The notes under the pieces: generated by a model
The model's database searches: none
What the model saw: the letters and a program-made list of their open reading frames with translations, nothing else
What the model was told of the DNA's origin: nothing
In this document: positions 18,511 to 26,919 of the stretch, piece by piece
Layout: every line of letters begins with the position of its first letter
Position numbering within the stretch: the first letter of the stretch is position 1
Made by a program: the position numbers and the translations under genes
Assembly: GCA_036265385.1 (NCBI GenBank)
Contig: DATAPD010000067.1
Span: forward strand, 1-64,000
DNA length: 64,000 bases
From: DATAPD01 sp036265385
GTDB taxonomy: Bacteria > Acidobacteriota > Terriglobia > Terriglobales > Acidobacteriaceae
Direction of reading: 5' to 3'

Positions 18511-18866
18511 GTCAAAGTGACCACATATGACAGTTGAAACGTAGTGGAAGGAGTACCACTCTGGAGGCTACCATTTCCCAGGCCGCCTGCAATGTGCCTT
18601 TCGCGTTTCTCCTTCAGGAAGGACGCAAGCCCGGATCGCCGTAGTTCAGCCAGTTCCTACGGTAACCCTGAAGTACACTCACTTTTGGTAACCCTTAGTA
18701 ACCATCCAACTTCAGGTAACCGGATTACAATTGCGCTTACCGTAACCAATTCCCCCGAAGTTCGGTTGCGGCCTATGTGCCGGACGATTCTGGTCCGATC
18801 GACCCGACGGCATTCGCTCCCAGGAGAGTGGTTGCTGCGGGAACAAAAGCTGGAGTCCGCAATTCT
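18511..18866. promoter_or_regulatory. upstream region with five GGTAACC-like boxes
   Basis: About 355 bases between divergent genes. Boxes GGTAACC or GTAACC occur near 18661, 18687, 18698, 18715 and 18742. All are in the same orientation, spaced by about 26, 11, 17 and 26 bases. This could be a multi-site operator for the TPR gene downstream. No other gene is seen here; the TPR frame opens upstream of 18867, but those codons cross the boxes. Confidence 0.5.
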
Positions 18867-21800
18867 ATGGCGTTCGGTTTCGGGTTCAACAAGCAAAAAG
18901 TTCTCAGCGCCGCGGAGAAGTTCGTCCAGCAGGGCAAGCTGCAGAACGCCATCGCCGAGTACGAAAAGATCCTTAAGAACGATTCCAAGGACCTGACCGT
19001 CACGAATACGGTTGGCGATCTGTACGCCCGTCTGGGCGATACCGATAAGGCTGTTGGTTGCTTCAAAAATGTGGGCGATGCCTATGCCGCGCAGGGTTTC
19101 ACGGTGAAAGGCATCGCGATGTACAAAAAGATTACCAAGCTCAAGCCCAGCTTGGATGGTGTGTTGAAGCTTGCTGAGCTTTACACCCAGCAGGGCCTCT
19201 TTAACGACGCCCGCGCCCAATATCTGCAAGTTGCCGAAGAATTCATGCGCGCCGGCGAACTTGAGCAAGCCGTGCGTATTTTTCAGAAGATCCTCGAGAT
19301 GGATCCGGAAAACGTGCCCATGCGGGTTCGTTTAGCCGAGGTTTATATACGACTTGGAAAAAAGAACGAAGCGTGGGAAATCTTCTCCGCTGCCGCAGAA
19401 AGTTTGCGCGCACGCGGTTCTCTCGCGGCGGCCGAGGACATTCTTCAACGGATGCTTGCGCTTGATCCAGGCAACAGTTATGTCCTCCTCCTTCGAGCCC
19501 GTACTGCGCTCGAAGCGGACGATGCCAAGTCAGCCATCCAGTATTTCGAAAAAGTCGGCGACCTGGACACGCATCCCGATGGAATGCGGGATCTATTGAA
19601 GGCCTATTTGAGCGTTGGCAAGCTCAATGACGCGGCCCCATTGGCAGATAAGCTTCTTACCGTGCATAACGAGATGGACGGCATCCTCGCGATGGCAGAT
19701 GCCTACATGCACAACGGTGGCTACCAGCAGGCCTTGAACATGATCCAGGAGCATGCGGATCGCATGCTGGCCACCGATTCGAATAAGGTTCTCACGCATC
19801 TTCACACCCTGATCAGCCACGTTCGCGAAAATACGGCGGCGCTTGAGACGCTCATCGAGTTGTTCAACAAGGCTGGCGATACGTCGCACATCAGCGAAGT
19901 GAAAGAGCTGCTGGCCCACGCCTCGGTGCAGTCGGGGGATTTATCAAAAGCGGCGGAACTCTATCAATCCTTAGCCGTACTAGAGCCGCAGAATCCCATG
20001 CACATGAAGAATTACGAGCAAGTGCTCGAGCGCATGGGAGGAACGACGGGTGCTCGCCTGATCACGGCGGAAGAAGGCGCCGTAATGGTCGATGAGCTCG
20101 AGGCCACCGCCCCGCTCGTCGAACAGCATTATGGGGATGCTGACTCGGTCGCAATCCGAGCCGCGCTCACTGATGCCGACCTGTTCCTGTCATACAACAT
20201 GCCGGCGAAAGCAGTCGTTCCGTTGCTCTCAGTGCTGTCGCGCGCGCCGCATGATGTTCGACTTAATCAGCGGCTTGCGGCTTTGCACACGCGTGCGGAA
20301 CGTTTCCAGGATGCCGCTGCCTGTTGCAGAGTGTTAGAGAGCGTTTATTCGGAAGCGGGCCACCCGGACGAAGCCATCCGCTACGGAGAGCTTGCGACTC
20401 GTTACGAGGAACGCGCCTCCGCGGTTCCTCACACAGAGCTGGAAGAAGCCGAGATGGCTCAGGCCGCTCCTTGGCCCATGCGATCGGAAGCTGCGATTGC
20501 GGAACCGGAGTTCGCCGTTGCCAACGAGGTTCCCGAGACTCACGAAATTGATATTCATTCAACGGAAGCGGTAGCCGAACAGGATCTCTCTTCGCAATGG
20601 GAAGAAGAGTTGAGTGTCGAAAGCGGTTCGGCGGAACTCATCGGAACCTCCTCCAAGGAAATCGAGGCAAATGCGGTCGACCATGCCGCCCTCGCACAAG
20701 CACTGGCCGGAGCTGTGGAGGAAACACGGTTTTATGTCGAGCACGCGATGCTCGATCAGGCTCGAGCTGCCTTGAAGAAGGTCGAAGCTCTGACCAGTGA
20801 CTCAACCATTATTGACGGTTTGCGGAGCCAGATCGAAGCCGCCGCCGTTGCACCAGCGGCCGTAGAAGATGAAGTGGAAGTTTCCTCCGATTCCGTTGAC
20901 GCCGAAGAGATCCCGACATTCGAGATTTCCGATAGTTCATCCCCGGAGAACGAGACCATTGGAGGCCTGGTTGCCGACCTGGAATCTTCTCTGGGTAGCG
21001 GTTTCCTCCCAGAAATGAGCCCTGTCGAAGCAGAGCCTGAGCCAGTCATGCAGGCTTTGGAAACATCGCACCAGGATCATGGGGACGCAACCGAGTTAGG
21101 TTCAATGGTGTCCGATCTTGAAGCGGCACTCGGCGACGGTTTCATGGAGGAAAGCCTCGAGCCACCAGTCACGTCCGCACCTTCGCCCGAGACTCGCGCG
21201 TGGCCAGCTGCGAAATCGATTCCTGTTCCAAATCACGGACTGGAACCCACGTTCCAGGCGCCAATCACTGCAGCACCTGTAATCGCTGCTGCGGCGGCGG
21301 TTGCTCCTGTATCTGCCGGTGCCGCAGCGGCCGCCCAGCCCGCCCTTGCTCCTGGTAGTGGTCTTAGCTATCGTCCGTCGAAAATCCGTCCCCTCGCGTC
21401 CGACCCTGCCCCGGCGCAGGCTGTCGCCAGTGTCGATCTCGGGGAGATGTTCGGCGAACTGAAGCAGGAACTCGAGGAAGACGTCGCCAGCACTGACGAA
21501 GATCCAGAAACTCACTACAACCTTGGCGTTGCCTTCAGGGAGATGGGCTTGCTCGACGAGGCCATCGGAGAGTTGCAGAAGGTTTGCCAGGCGATCGAAC
21601 GCGGACTGCCAGTTCCGCACATTATGCAGACTTACACCTGGCTGGCGCAGTGCTTCCTGGACAAAGGTGTTCCGGAGGCTGCCATCCGATGGTACGAAAG
21701 CGCCCTGAAATTGAAGGATCTCGATCAGGAAACGCGCACGGCCCTGCACTACGAATTAGCGTCGGCTTTCGAACTGGCAAACGATAAACCTGCTGCCCTC

Positions 21801-21878
21801 AAGCACTTCATGGAGGTTTACGGCAGCAACATCGATTATCGGGACGTTGCTGAGCGCATCAAAGCCCTGAAGTCGTAG
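18867..21878 (+). CDS. large TPR scaffold protein with Glu/Ala-rich linker
   Basis: About 1003 residues from the ATG at 18867 (MAFGFGFNKQKVLSAAEKFV). Tandem TPRs fill residues 1-560 (NAIAEYEKILKNDSKDLTV, ARLGDTDKAVGCFKNV). Residues about 570-870 are an acidic, Ala/Pro/Glu-rich disordered linker. It holds two copies of a short motif, GGLVADLESSLGSGF (699-713) and GSMVSDLEAALGDGF (745-759). A final TPR block follows (HYNLGVAFREMGLLDEAIGE). No signal or membrane helix is present. It probably scaffolds other proteins, and the repeated motif could be a docking site. Upstream in-frame codons reach 18777 but cross the GGTAACC boxes. Confidence 0.82.
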   Translation: MAFGFGFNKQKVLSAAEKFVQQGKLQNAIAEYEKILKNDSKDLTVTNTVGDLYARLGDTDKAVGCFKNVGDAYAAQGFTVKGIAMYKKITKLKPSLDGVLKLAELYTQQGLFNDARAQYLQVAEEFMRAGELEQAVRIFQKILEMDPENVPMRVRLAEVYIRLGKKNEAWEIFSAAAESLRARGSLAAAEDILQRMLALDPGNSYVLLLRARTALEADDAKSAIQYFEKVGDLDTHPDGMRDLLKAYLSVGKLNDAAPLADKLLTVHNEMDGILAMADAYMHNGGYQQALNMIQEHADRMLATDSNKVLTHLHTLISHVRENTAALETLIELFNKAGDTSHISEVKELLAHASVQSGDLSKAAELYQSLAVLEPQNPMHMKNYEQVLERMGGTTGARLITAEEGAVMVDELEATAPLVEQHYGDADSVAIRAALTDADLFLSYNMPAKAVVPLLSVLSRAPHDVRLNQRLAALHTRAERFQDAAACCRVLESVYSEAGHPDEAIRYGELATRYEERASAVPHTELEEAEMAQAAPWPMRSEAAIAEPEFAVANEVPETHEIDIHSTEAVAEQDLSSQWEEELSVESGSAELIGTSSKEIEANAVDHAALAQALAGAVEETRFYVEHAMLDQARAALKKVEALTSDSTIIDGLRSQIEAAAVAPAAVEDEVEVSSDSVDAEEIPTFEISDSSSPENETIGGLVADLESSLGSGFLPEMSPVEAEPEPVMQALETSHQDHGDATELGSMVSDLEAALGDGFMEESLEPPVTSAPSPETRAWPAAKSIPVPNHGLEPTFQAPITAAPVIAAAAAVAPVSAGAAAAAQPALAPGSGLSYRPSKIRPLASDPAPAQAVASVDLGEMFGELKQELEEDVASTDEDPETHYNLGVAFREMGLLDEAIGELQKVCQAIERGLPVPHIMQTYTWLAQCFLDKGVPEAAIRWYESALKLKDLDQETRTALHYELASAFELANDKPAALKHFMEVYGSNIDYRDVAERIKALKS

Positions 21879-21964
21879 AATGCAGGGATGGGTTTTATAA
21901 CTGCACCAGGGGCGTGCCTTCGAGATCATCGGCCGCCTAGGCTTGCCAAGCATGGGAGCGCGGC

Positions 21965-22324
21965 TTGATCTCGGAACCGAAACTGCCTGTTGAACAATTC
22001 GCCGGCCCGGAACGGTTGGAGATTCACCCAAACCCTCCCATCTCGCCCGACACCGCGGGCTCCCCGAATGGCCATATGCAACTGTGGTTGCGGCGGATCT
22101 GGGTGCTCCTTTTTGTGTTTGTGTGTGCTACAACGGGCGTTCTGCTCTTAATTCTCCCTTGGCGCCCTGAGTGGACTGACAACTCTCTGCTCTTCACTTT
22201 TCCAGCGCTTCGGGCCGTGATGGCCAGCGGCTTCGTTCGCGGCGTCTGCACAGGTCTGGGCGTTCTCGACATTTGGATCGGGTTTTCCGAAGCAATCCAT
22301 TACCACGAAGACAAGCATGAGTAA
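21965..22324 (+). CDS. small membrane protein
   Basis: Up to 119 residues starting at TTG, or 82 from the ATG at 22076 (MQLWLRRIWVLLF). There are two hydrophobic helices, IWVLLFVFVCATTGVLLLIL and AVMASGFVRGVCTGLGVLDI. The C-terminus is His/Glu-rich (SEAIHYHEDKHE). The topology suggests a small inner-membrane protein. It sits between the TPR gene and the LOG-family gene on the same strand. The function is unknown and the start uncertain. Confidence 0.6.
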   Translation: MISEPKLPVEQFAGPERLEIHPNPPISPDTAGSPNGHMQLWLRRIWVLLFVFVCATTGVLLLILPWRPEWTDNSLLFTFPALRAVMASGFVRGVCTGLGVLDIWIGFSEAIHYHEDKHE

Positions 22325-22378
22325 GGCCTCCGACGCGCCAGGCATATCTTGGCCCGCCGTCAAGGACAACATCGCATC

Positions 22379-23260
22379 ATGACTGATGGAAAAATCAAGC
22401 CAGCCCCCCTCGCTTATCAAAATGAGCCGTTTCTAAACAGCCCGGATGGCCGCATCTTGCGCCTCCTGGCCGAGTATGCGGAGCCGCTCTCCCGTTTCCG
22501 CCGCGAGCAGATTCAGGACACCGTCGTTTTCTTCGGCTCGGCCCGTTTTCATAGCCGCTCCGCCGCTGAAAAAAATCTGCTGGCCGTCGAGCACAGCGGC
22601 GCGAGCATGCCTCCAGAAGAACGGGAACTTGCGCTCAAGCGGGCCCGCGCTGGTCTTGATATGTCCCGCTACTACGAGGATGCACGTCGCCTGGCATATC
22701 TCCTTACCGAATGGTCAGCCCAGATACCCGCTCGTCGTCGCCGATTCGTTGTGACGACTGGGGGAGGCCCCGGCATCATGGAAGCTGCCAATCTCGGGGC
22801 GAAGGAAGCGGGTGGCAAGACGATCGGGTTGAACATCAATCTGCCTTTCGAGCAGTTTCCGAATCCCTACATTACCCCTGCGCTGAACTTTGAATTTCAT
22901 TACTTCTTCATGCGCAAGTTCTGGTTTGCTTACCTGGCGAAGGCTTTGGTGATTTTTCCGGGCGGGTTCGGCACGATGGATGAACTCTTTGAAATCCTCA
23001 CGCTTGCGCAAACCGAGAAGCTAGCTAAAAAAATTCTGGTCGTCATCTATGGCAGCGAGTACTGGAAGAAAATCGTGAACTTCCAGGCCATGGCAGATAT
23101 GGGTGTGATTTCCTCGCCGGATCTAGATCTGGTCAAAACTGCCGATTCTCCTGAGGAAGGGTTCGAGTACCTGCGCGATGGCTTGACCAAATTCCACCTC
23201 GGGCCCCAACCCAAACCCGTCGGTGAAGTTGTCCCAGAGATCGCGAAAACTCGTCCTTAG
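22379..23260 (+). CDS. LOG-family protein (lysine decarboxylase-like Rossmann fold)
   Basis: A 293-residue protein with the LOG/TIGR00730 signatures: FFGSARF at the N-terminus, TTGGGPGIMEAANLGA, and FPGGFGTMDELFE, the PGGxGTxxE active-site motif. Relatives hydrolyse nucleoside 5'-monophosphates with release of base, including cytokinin precursors, and some are misannotated as lysine decarboxylase. The N-terminal segment of about 110 residues is longer than in short LOG proteins. I chose the ATG at 22379. It precedes thiE by 27 bases and is probably co-transcribed. Its physiological substrate here is unknown. Confidence 0.85.
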   Translation: MTDGKIKPAPLAYQNEPFLNSPDGRILRLLAEYAEPLSRFRREQIQDTVVFFGSARFHSRSAAEKNLLAVEHSGASMPPEERELALKRARAGLDMSRYYEDARRLAYLLTEWSAQIPARRRRFVVTTGGGPGIMEAANLGAKEAGGKTIGLNINLPFEQFPNPYITPALNFEFHYFFMRKFWFAYLAKALVIFPGGFGTMDELFEILTLAQTEKLAKKILVVIYGSEYWKKIVNFQAMADMGVISSPDLDLVKTADSPEEGFEYLRDGLTKFHLGPQPKPVGEVVPEIAKTRP

Positions 23261-23287
23261 CGAAGACTTCCAGGCGACCCCTGCAGG

Positions 23288-23932
23288 ATGCTTCTCTACT
23301 ACATTACCGACCGGCTGCAGCTGTCCTCCCATACCTCGGATGTACGAAGCGCCCTATTGGAGAAGATTAAGGAAGCGGCAAATGCCGAGGTCGATTACAT
23401 CCAGCTGCGTGAAAAAGATCTTTCGACCCGAGAACTCGAACGACTTGCTTCCGACGCTGTTCGAATCATTAGAGACGCGAACGCTCGTTCCACCCGCAGA
23501 TCCTCGACTCGTTTGATCATAAACTCCCGCGTAGACGTCGCGCTCTCGACTTCAGCCGATGGCGCTCACCTGCGCTCTGATGACATCTCCATTGCCAATG
23601 CGCGCTCGATCGCTTCCGCGGCTGGTTCGCCTTCGTTTTTGATTGCGCGCTCTTGTCACACGCTGAACGACGTTCGCGACGCGCAACAAAATAACGCTGA
23701 TTTCATTGTCTTCGGCCCTATCTTCGAAAAAAACGCCGCCCCACGGAGTGCTCCACTTGGTCTGAATGCTTTGGCGGCAGCCGCCCGCTTTCGAACGCCC
23801 CTTCTTGCCCTGGGTGGGATCACTCTGCAGAACGCGTACGACTGTGTACGCGCCGGAGCCGCCGGGATCGCTGCAATCCGCCTGTTCCAGGAGAACCCGA
23901 TATCCGAAGTCGTATCCTCTTTACGCGGCTAA
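23288..23932 (+). CDS. thiE: thiamine phosphate synthase
   Basis: A 214-residue TIM-barrel. YITDR opens the first strand. IQLREKDLSTREL (pyrophosphate region), LIINSRVDVAL, VFGPIFEKNAAP and ALGGITLQNA are typical of ThiE. It joins HMP-pyrophosphate with thiazole phosphate to make thiamine phosphate in the cytoplasm. No other thi genes are in the window. It shares the same strand with the LOG gene and follows it closely. The stop codon lies in the first unit of a 23-bp tandem repeat. Confidence 0.9.
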   Translation: MLLYYITDRLQLSSHTSDVRSALLEKIKEAANAEVDYIQLREKDLSTRELERLASDAVRIIRDANARSTRRSSTRLIINSRVDVALSTSADGAHLRSDDISIANARSIASAAGSPSFLIARSCHTLNDVRDAQQNNADFIVFGPIFEKNAAPRSAPLGLNALAAAARFRTPLLALGGITLQNAYDCVRAGAAGIAAIRLFQENPISEVVSSLRG

Positions 23933-23967
23933 ATCGTACAAATTTACGCCGCTAAAATCGTACAACC
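23921..23967 (+). repeat. two-copy 23-bp tandem repeat
   Basis: The units begin ttacgcggctaaatcgtac and ttacgccgctaaaatcgtac. The first spans the end of thiE, including its stop codon. Apart from one substitution and a small indel they are identical. They may reflect a local duplication. Confidence 0.7.
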
Positions 23968-24009
23968 TCTGCTTGTCACATACAGGGCTTGCGCCGTGCT
24001 GTATTCTTG

Positions 24010-24741
24010 ATGTCTTACTCCCCTATGGCTTTGCACGCCAGTTTCGCCTCTCTCTCGCAGCCTCTGCTCGTGCGGATTCCCGATGGATGGTTCCTCATGG
24101 GTTGTGACACTGGCCTCGATAATGAAGGTCCAGTGCGTCGCGTCTGGGTCGACAGTTTTCTGCTCGCTGCAACGCAGGTTACGAACGCTGAATACGCTCT
24201 ATTTTTGAAAGATCTTGATCGCGAGCCGCCGTCTACCTGGACAGAAGACTCGTTTTCCCACCCATCTCAGCCGGTCGTTTCCGTTTCGTGGTTCGATGCG
24301 ACTGCGTACTGCAGTTGGCTGAGCGACCTGACAGGTCGCAGGTATCGCTTACCAAGCGAAGCCGAATGGGAGCGTGCTGCGCGTGGCGGTCTGGATTCAA
24401 AGCTCTATCCTTGGGGGAATGAGCCGCCGCTTTCGCGGCCGGACTATGCCCAGCGCTGGATCAACGGTCCACAACCTGTCGCTCAGCAAAGTCCGAACGG
24501 ATTTGGGCTTTACGACATTTGCGAGAACGTGCACGAGTGGTGTAGCGACTGGTATTCGCCGTCTTACTTCGCCAGTGCGCCAGAGAGAAATCCCCGCGGT
24601 CCTGAAACTGGTGAGCGTCGATCCTCCCGTGGTGGTTCCTGGCGGCACCACATCAAAATTTCCCGCTGCGCTGCCCGCTCCAGCATCCCTCCTGATTTTC
24701 GCTACGCCGATTACGGATTCCGCATCGCCTGCGATCTCTAG
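24010..24741 (+). CDS. formylglycine-generating enzyme/SUMF1-like protein
   Basis: About 243 residues from the ATG at 24010. It has the FGE-sulfatase fold markers: IPDGWFLMGCDTGLDNEGPV, a sulfatase-modifying-like central region with YRLPSEAEWERAARGG, YPWGNEPP, GLYDICENVHEWCSDWY, GGSWRH and DYGFRIACDL. The family includes true FGE and many other enzymes. The two active-site cysteines of FGE (Cys-x-Asn-x-Cys region) are not evident, so the enzyme role is uncertain. No sulfatase gene is nearby. The SDR downstream begins nine bases after its stop. Confidence 0.8.
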   Translation: MSYSPMALHASFASLSQPLLVRIPDGWFLMGCDTGLDNEGPVRRVWVDSFLLAATQVTNAEYALFLKDLDREPPSTWTEDSFSHPSQPVVSVSWFDATAYCSWLSDLTGRRYRLPSEAEWERAARGGLDSKLYPWGNEPPLSRPDYAQRWINGPQPVAQQSPNGFGLYDICENVHEWCSDWYSPSYFASAPERNPRGPETGERRSSRGGSWRHHIKISRCAARSSIPPDFRYADYGFRIACDL

Positions 24742-24749
24742 GAGCATCC

Positions 24750-25589
24750 ATGTTTCAGCCCGGCCTTCTTGCGAAGAAGCGCATTCTTATCACTGGCGGA
24801 GGCACCGGCCTCGGCAAAGGTATGGCCCGCCGGTTCCTCGAACTTGGAGCCTCGATTTACATCTGCGGTCGCCGAGTGGAGGTCTTAGCTGCCACCGAGT
24901 CCGAGCTCAAAGCGTTAGGCCAGATCCGTGCTCTCCCTTGCGATGTTCGCAATCCCGAATCCGTCGAGACGCTAATCAACTCCATTTGGAAAGATGGGCC
25001 GCTCGACGCGCTAGTCAATAATGCAGCGGGCAACTTCCTGGCTCGCACCGAAGACTTATCTCTTCGCGCTTTCGAGGCTGTTCTCGGCATTGTGCTCATG
25101 GGCACCATCCACTGCACGCTGTCGTGCGGACGTCGCTGGCTTGCAGCAAAACATGCGGGTACGGTTTTGAACATTTCCGCCACCTATGCCCCGACCGGCT
25201 CCGCCTACGTCGTACCCTCGGCCACCGCGAAAGCTGGCATGGAAGCCTTCCTTCGCAGCCTTGCCGTCGAGTGGGGGAATCGCGGTATCCGGATGAACGC
25301 CATCGCGCCGGGCCCAGTACCGACTGAGGGTGCTTTCTCTCGCTTGCTCCCACGTCCTGAACTCGAAGATATCGCTAAACAACGCATTCCTTCTGGACGT
25401 TTCGGAACGGTCGAGGAACTTGCGAATCTTGCGGCGTTCCTCATGTCGGATTACTCCGGCTACATCAACGGAGAAGTAATCCGCATGGATGGCGGCGAAC
25501 TCATCCAGGGTGCTGGAGAATTCACTGCCCTTGGCCGTCTCCTGCGAAACGAAGAGTGGGCCGCCTTCAAGCCGAAGAAGTCTTCCTGA
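24750..25589 (+). CDS. SDR family oxidoreductase, 2,4-dienoyl-CoA reductase-like
   Basis: A 279-residue Rossmann protein with ILITGGGTGLGKGMARRFLE (TGxxxGxG), NNAAGN, and EVIRMDGGEL at the end. The usual YxxxK is replaced by PSATAKAG, which keeps Lys but not Tyr. This pattern is seen in 2,4-dienoyl-CoA reductases and supports that subgroup. AGGAG lies before the ATG. It follows the FGE-like gene by nine bases. The substrate is inferred, not shown. Confidence 0.82.
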   Translation: MFQPGLLAKKRILITGGGTGLGKGMARRFLELGASIYICGRRVEVLAATESELKALGQIRALPCDVRNPESVETLINSIWKDGPLDALVNNAAGNFLARTEDLSLRAFEAVLGIVLMGTIHCTLSCGRRWLAAKHAGTVLNISATYAPTGSAYVVPSATAKAGMEAFLRSLAVEWGNRGIRMNAIAPGPVPTEGAFSRLLPRPELEDIAKQRIPSGRFGTVEELANLAAFLMSDYSGYINGEVIRMDGGELIQGAGEFTALGRLLRNEEWAAFKPKKSS

Positions 25590-25685
25590 GTTTGCACCTA
25601 TGATTGCGTGAGCCGTTAGCCATCAGCGGTGTTTGGTTTAAAATTTCCTTGCTACCTGCACTTGAGTTTAAAGGTCTTTGAACCC

Positions 25686-26828
25686 ATGAAACTGCTGCGC
25701 CCTGTCCTCCTCGCCCTCGTCATTGCCGGAGGCTTCTTCTACTTCACCACCTATCGAACGCCTCACGGATTCAAAACTGCCAACTGGATCGCCCATCCTG
25801 CCAAGGTCGAGATCACCGAAGCCGCATCGAACGATCTGCTTGATGCCGAAGAGCAGAACAACATTACGGTCTACCAAAGGAACCTGCCCGCCGTCGTCAA
25901 CATCACCTCGCGGGCCGTCACCTTCGATTTCTTCTACGGACTCGTTCCCCAGGAAGGCCAAGGCACCGGATTCATCATCGATAAAGACGGACACATCCTC
26001 ACCAACTACCACGTGGTTGCTGAGGCACGACAGGTCGAAGTGACGCTTTCGAATCGCAAGAAGTATCGAGCCACCATCGTGGGCACCGATCGCCCTCACG
26101 ACCTCGCCATCATCCAGATCAAGGCGCCGAACCTCACTCCTGTCACGTTAGGCGACTCGCGCAATCTTCGCGTCGGACAGAAGGTCTATGCCATCGGCAA
26201 TCCCTTTGGACTTTCCGGAACCATGACACGCGGCATCGTCAGCTCCATTCGTCCTGTTCAGGAACCTGACGGAATGCGCATTGACGAAGCCATCCAAACC
26301 GACGCAGCAATCAATCCCGGGAACTCGGGTGGCCCGCTCTTGAACTGGCACGGGGAAGTCATCGGTATCAACACGATGATCGCGTCGAGTGTCGGTCAGA
26401 GTGCCGGAATCGGTTTCGCCATCCCGATCAACACCGCCAAAGCTGTTTTGAATGACCTTGTCACACTAGGACGCGTCCGCCGTCCCGCCCTCGGTGTGAA
26501 AACGATTCCCATAGGTCCGGAATACGCTGAACAGATGGGAGTCGCCGTCGATTACGGTTTGCTGATCATCCAGGCTGTTCCTGGTGGGGCCGCCGACCGC
26601 GCGGGCCTGCGTGGAGGAAGTGAGCGTGCCTATCTCGGAAATATGCCGATCACACTCGGAGGCGATGTCATCGTCGCTGTCGATGGCGAGAAGGTCGAGT
26701 CCCAGCAGGATCTCGCGCAAATGATGAATAATCACCGCGCCGGAGATTCGGTCCGCGTCACCGTCTATCGTGGCAAAAAGAAGATGGATGTCCAGGTCAC
26801 CCTGGGTGAGCTCCGCGAGCAGGTGTGA
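25686..26828 (+). CDS. trypsin-like serine protease of the HtrA/DegP family
   Basis: A 380-residue protein with an N-terminal signal-anchor (LLRPVLLALVIAGGFFYF). The protease domain has the triad His109 (TNYHVV), Asp139 (HDLAII) and Ser214 (GNSGGPL). It ends in a PDZ domain (GVKTIPIGPEYAEQM, VIVAVDGEKVESQQDL). Such proteases degrade or chaperone misfolded envelope proteins. The anchor suggests it stays tethered to the inner membrane facing the periplasm, as in DegS-like proteins, but the single-PDZ layout is not decisive. I chose the ATG at 25686. An in-frame upstream extension lacks a signal. Confidence 0.9.
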   Translation: MKLLRPVLLALVIAGGFFYFTTYRTPHGFKTANWIAHPAKVEITEAASNDLLDAEEQNNITVYQRNLPAVVNITSRAVTFDFFYGLVPQEGQGTGFIIDKDGHILTNYHVVAEARQVEVTLSNRKKYRATIVGTDRPHDLAIIQIKAPNLTPVTLGDSRNLRVGQKVYAIGNPFGLSGTMTRGIVSSIRPVQEPDGMRIDEAIQTDAAINPGNSGGPLLNWHGEVIGINTMIASSVGQSAGIGFAIPINTAKAVLNDLVTLGRVRRPALGVKTIPIGPEYAEQMGVAVDYGLLIIQAVPGGAADRAGLRGGSERAYLGNMPITLGGDVIVAVDGEKVESQQDLAQMMNNHRAGDSVRVTVYRGKKKMDVQVTLGELREQV

Positions 26829-26919
26829 AGGGCGACTGCCAATTGTTCACGATCGCGATGCTGTATCCTGACTGCGGACCACTGACTACTGACCGCTGCC
26901 GACAGGCTACCGACTACTA

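Noticed and set aside
21102..21749. 215-residue minus-strand reading frame inside the TPR gene
   Set aside because: It is a shadow of the strongly coding plus-strand TPR gene, with Arg/Gly-rich composition and no family resemblance.
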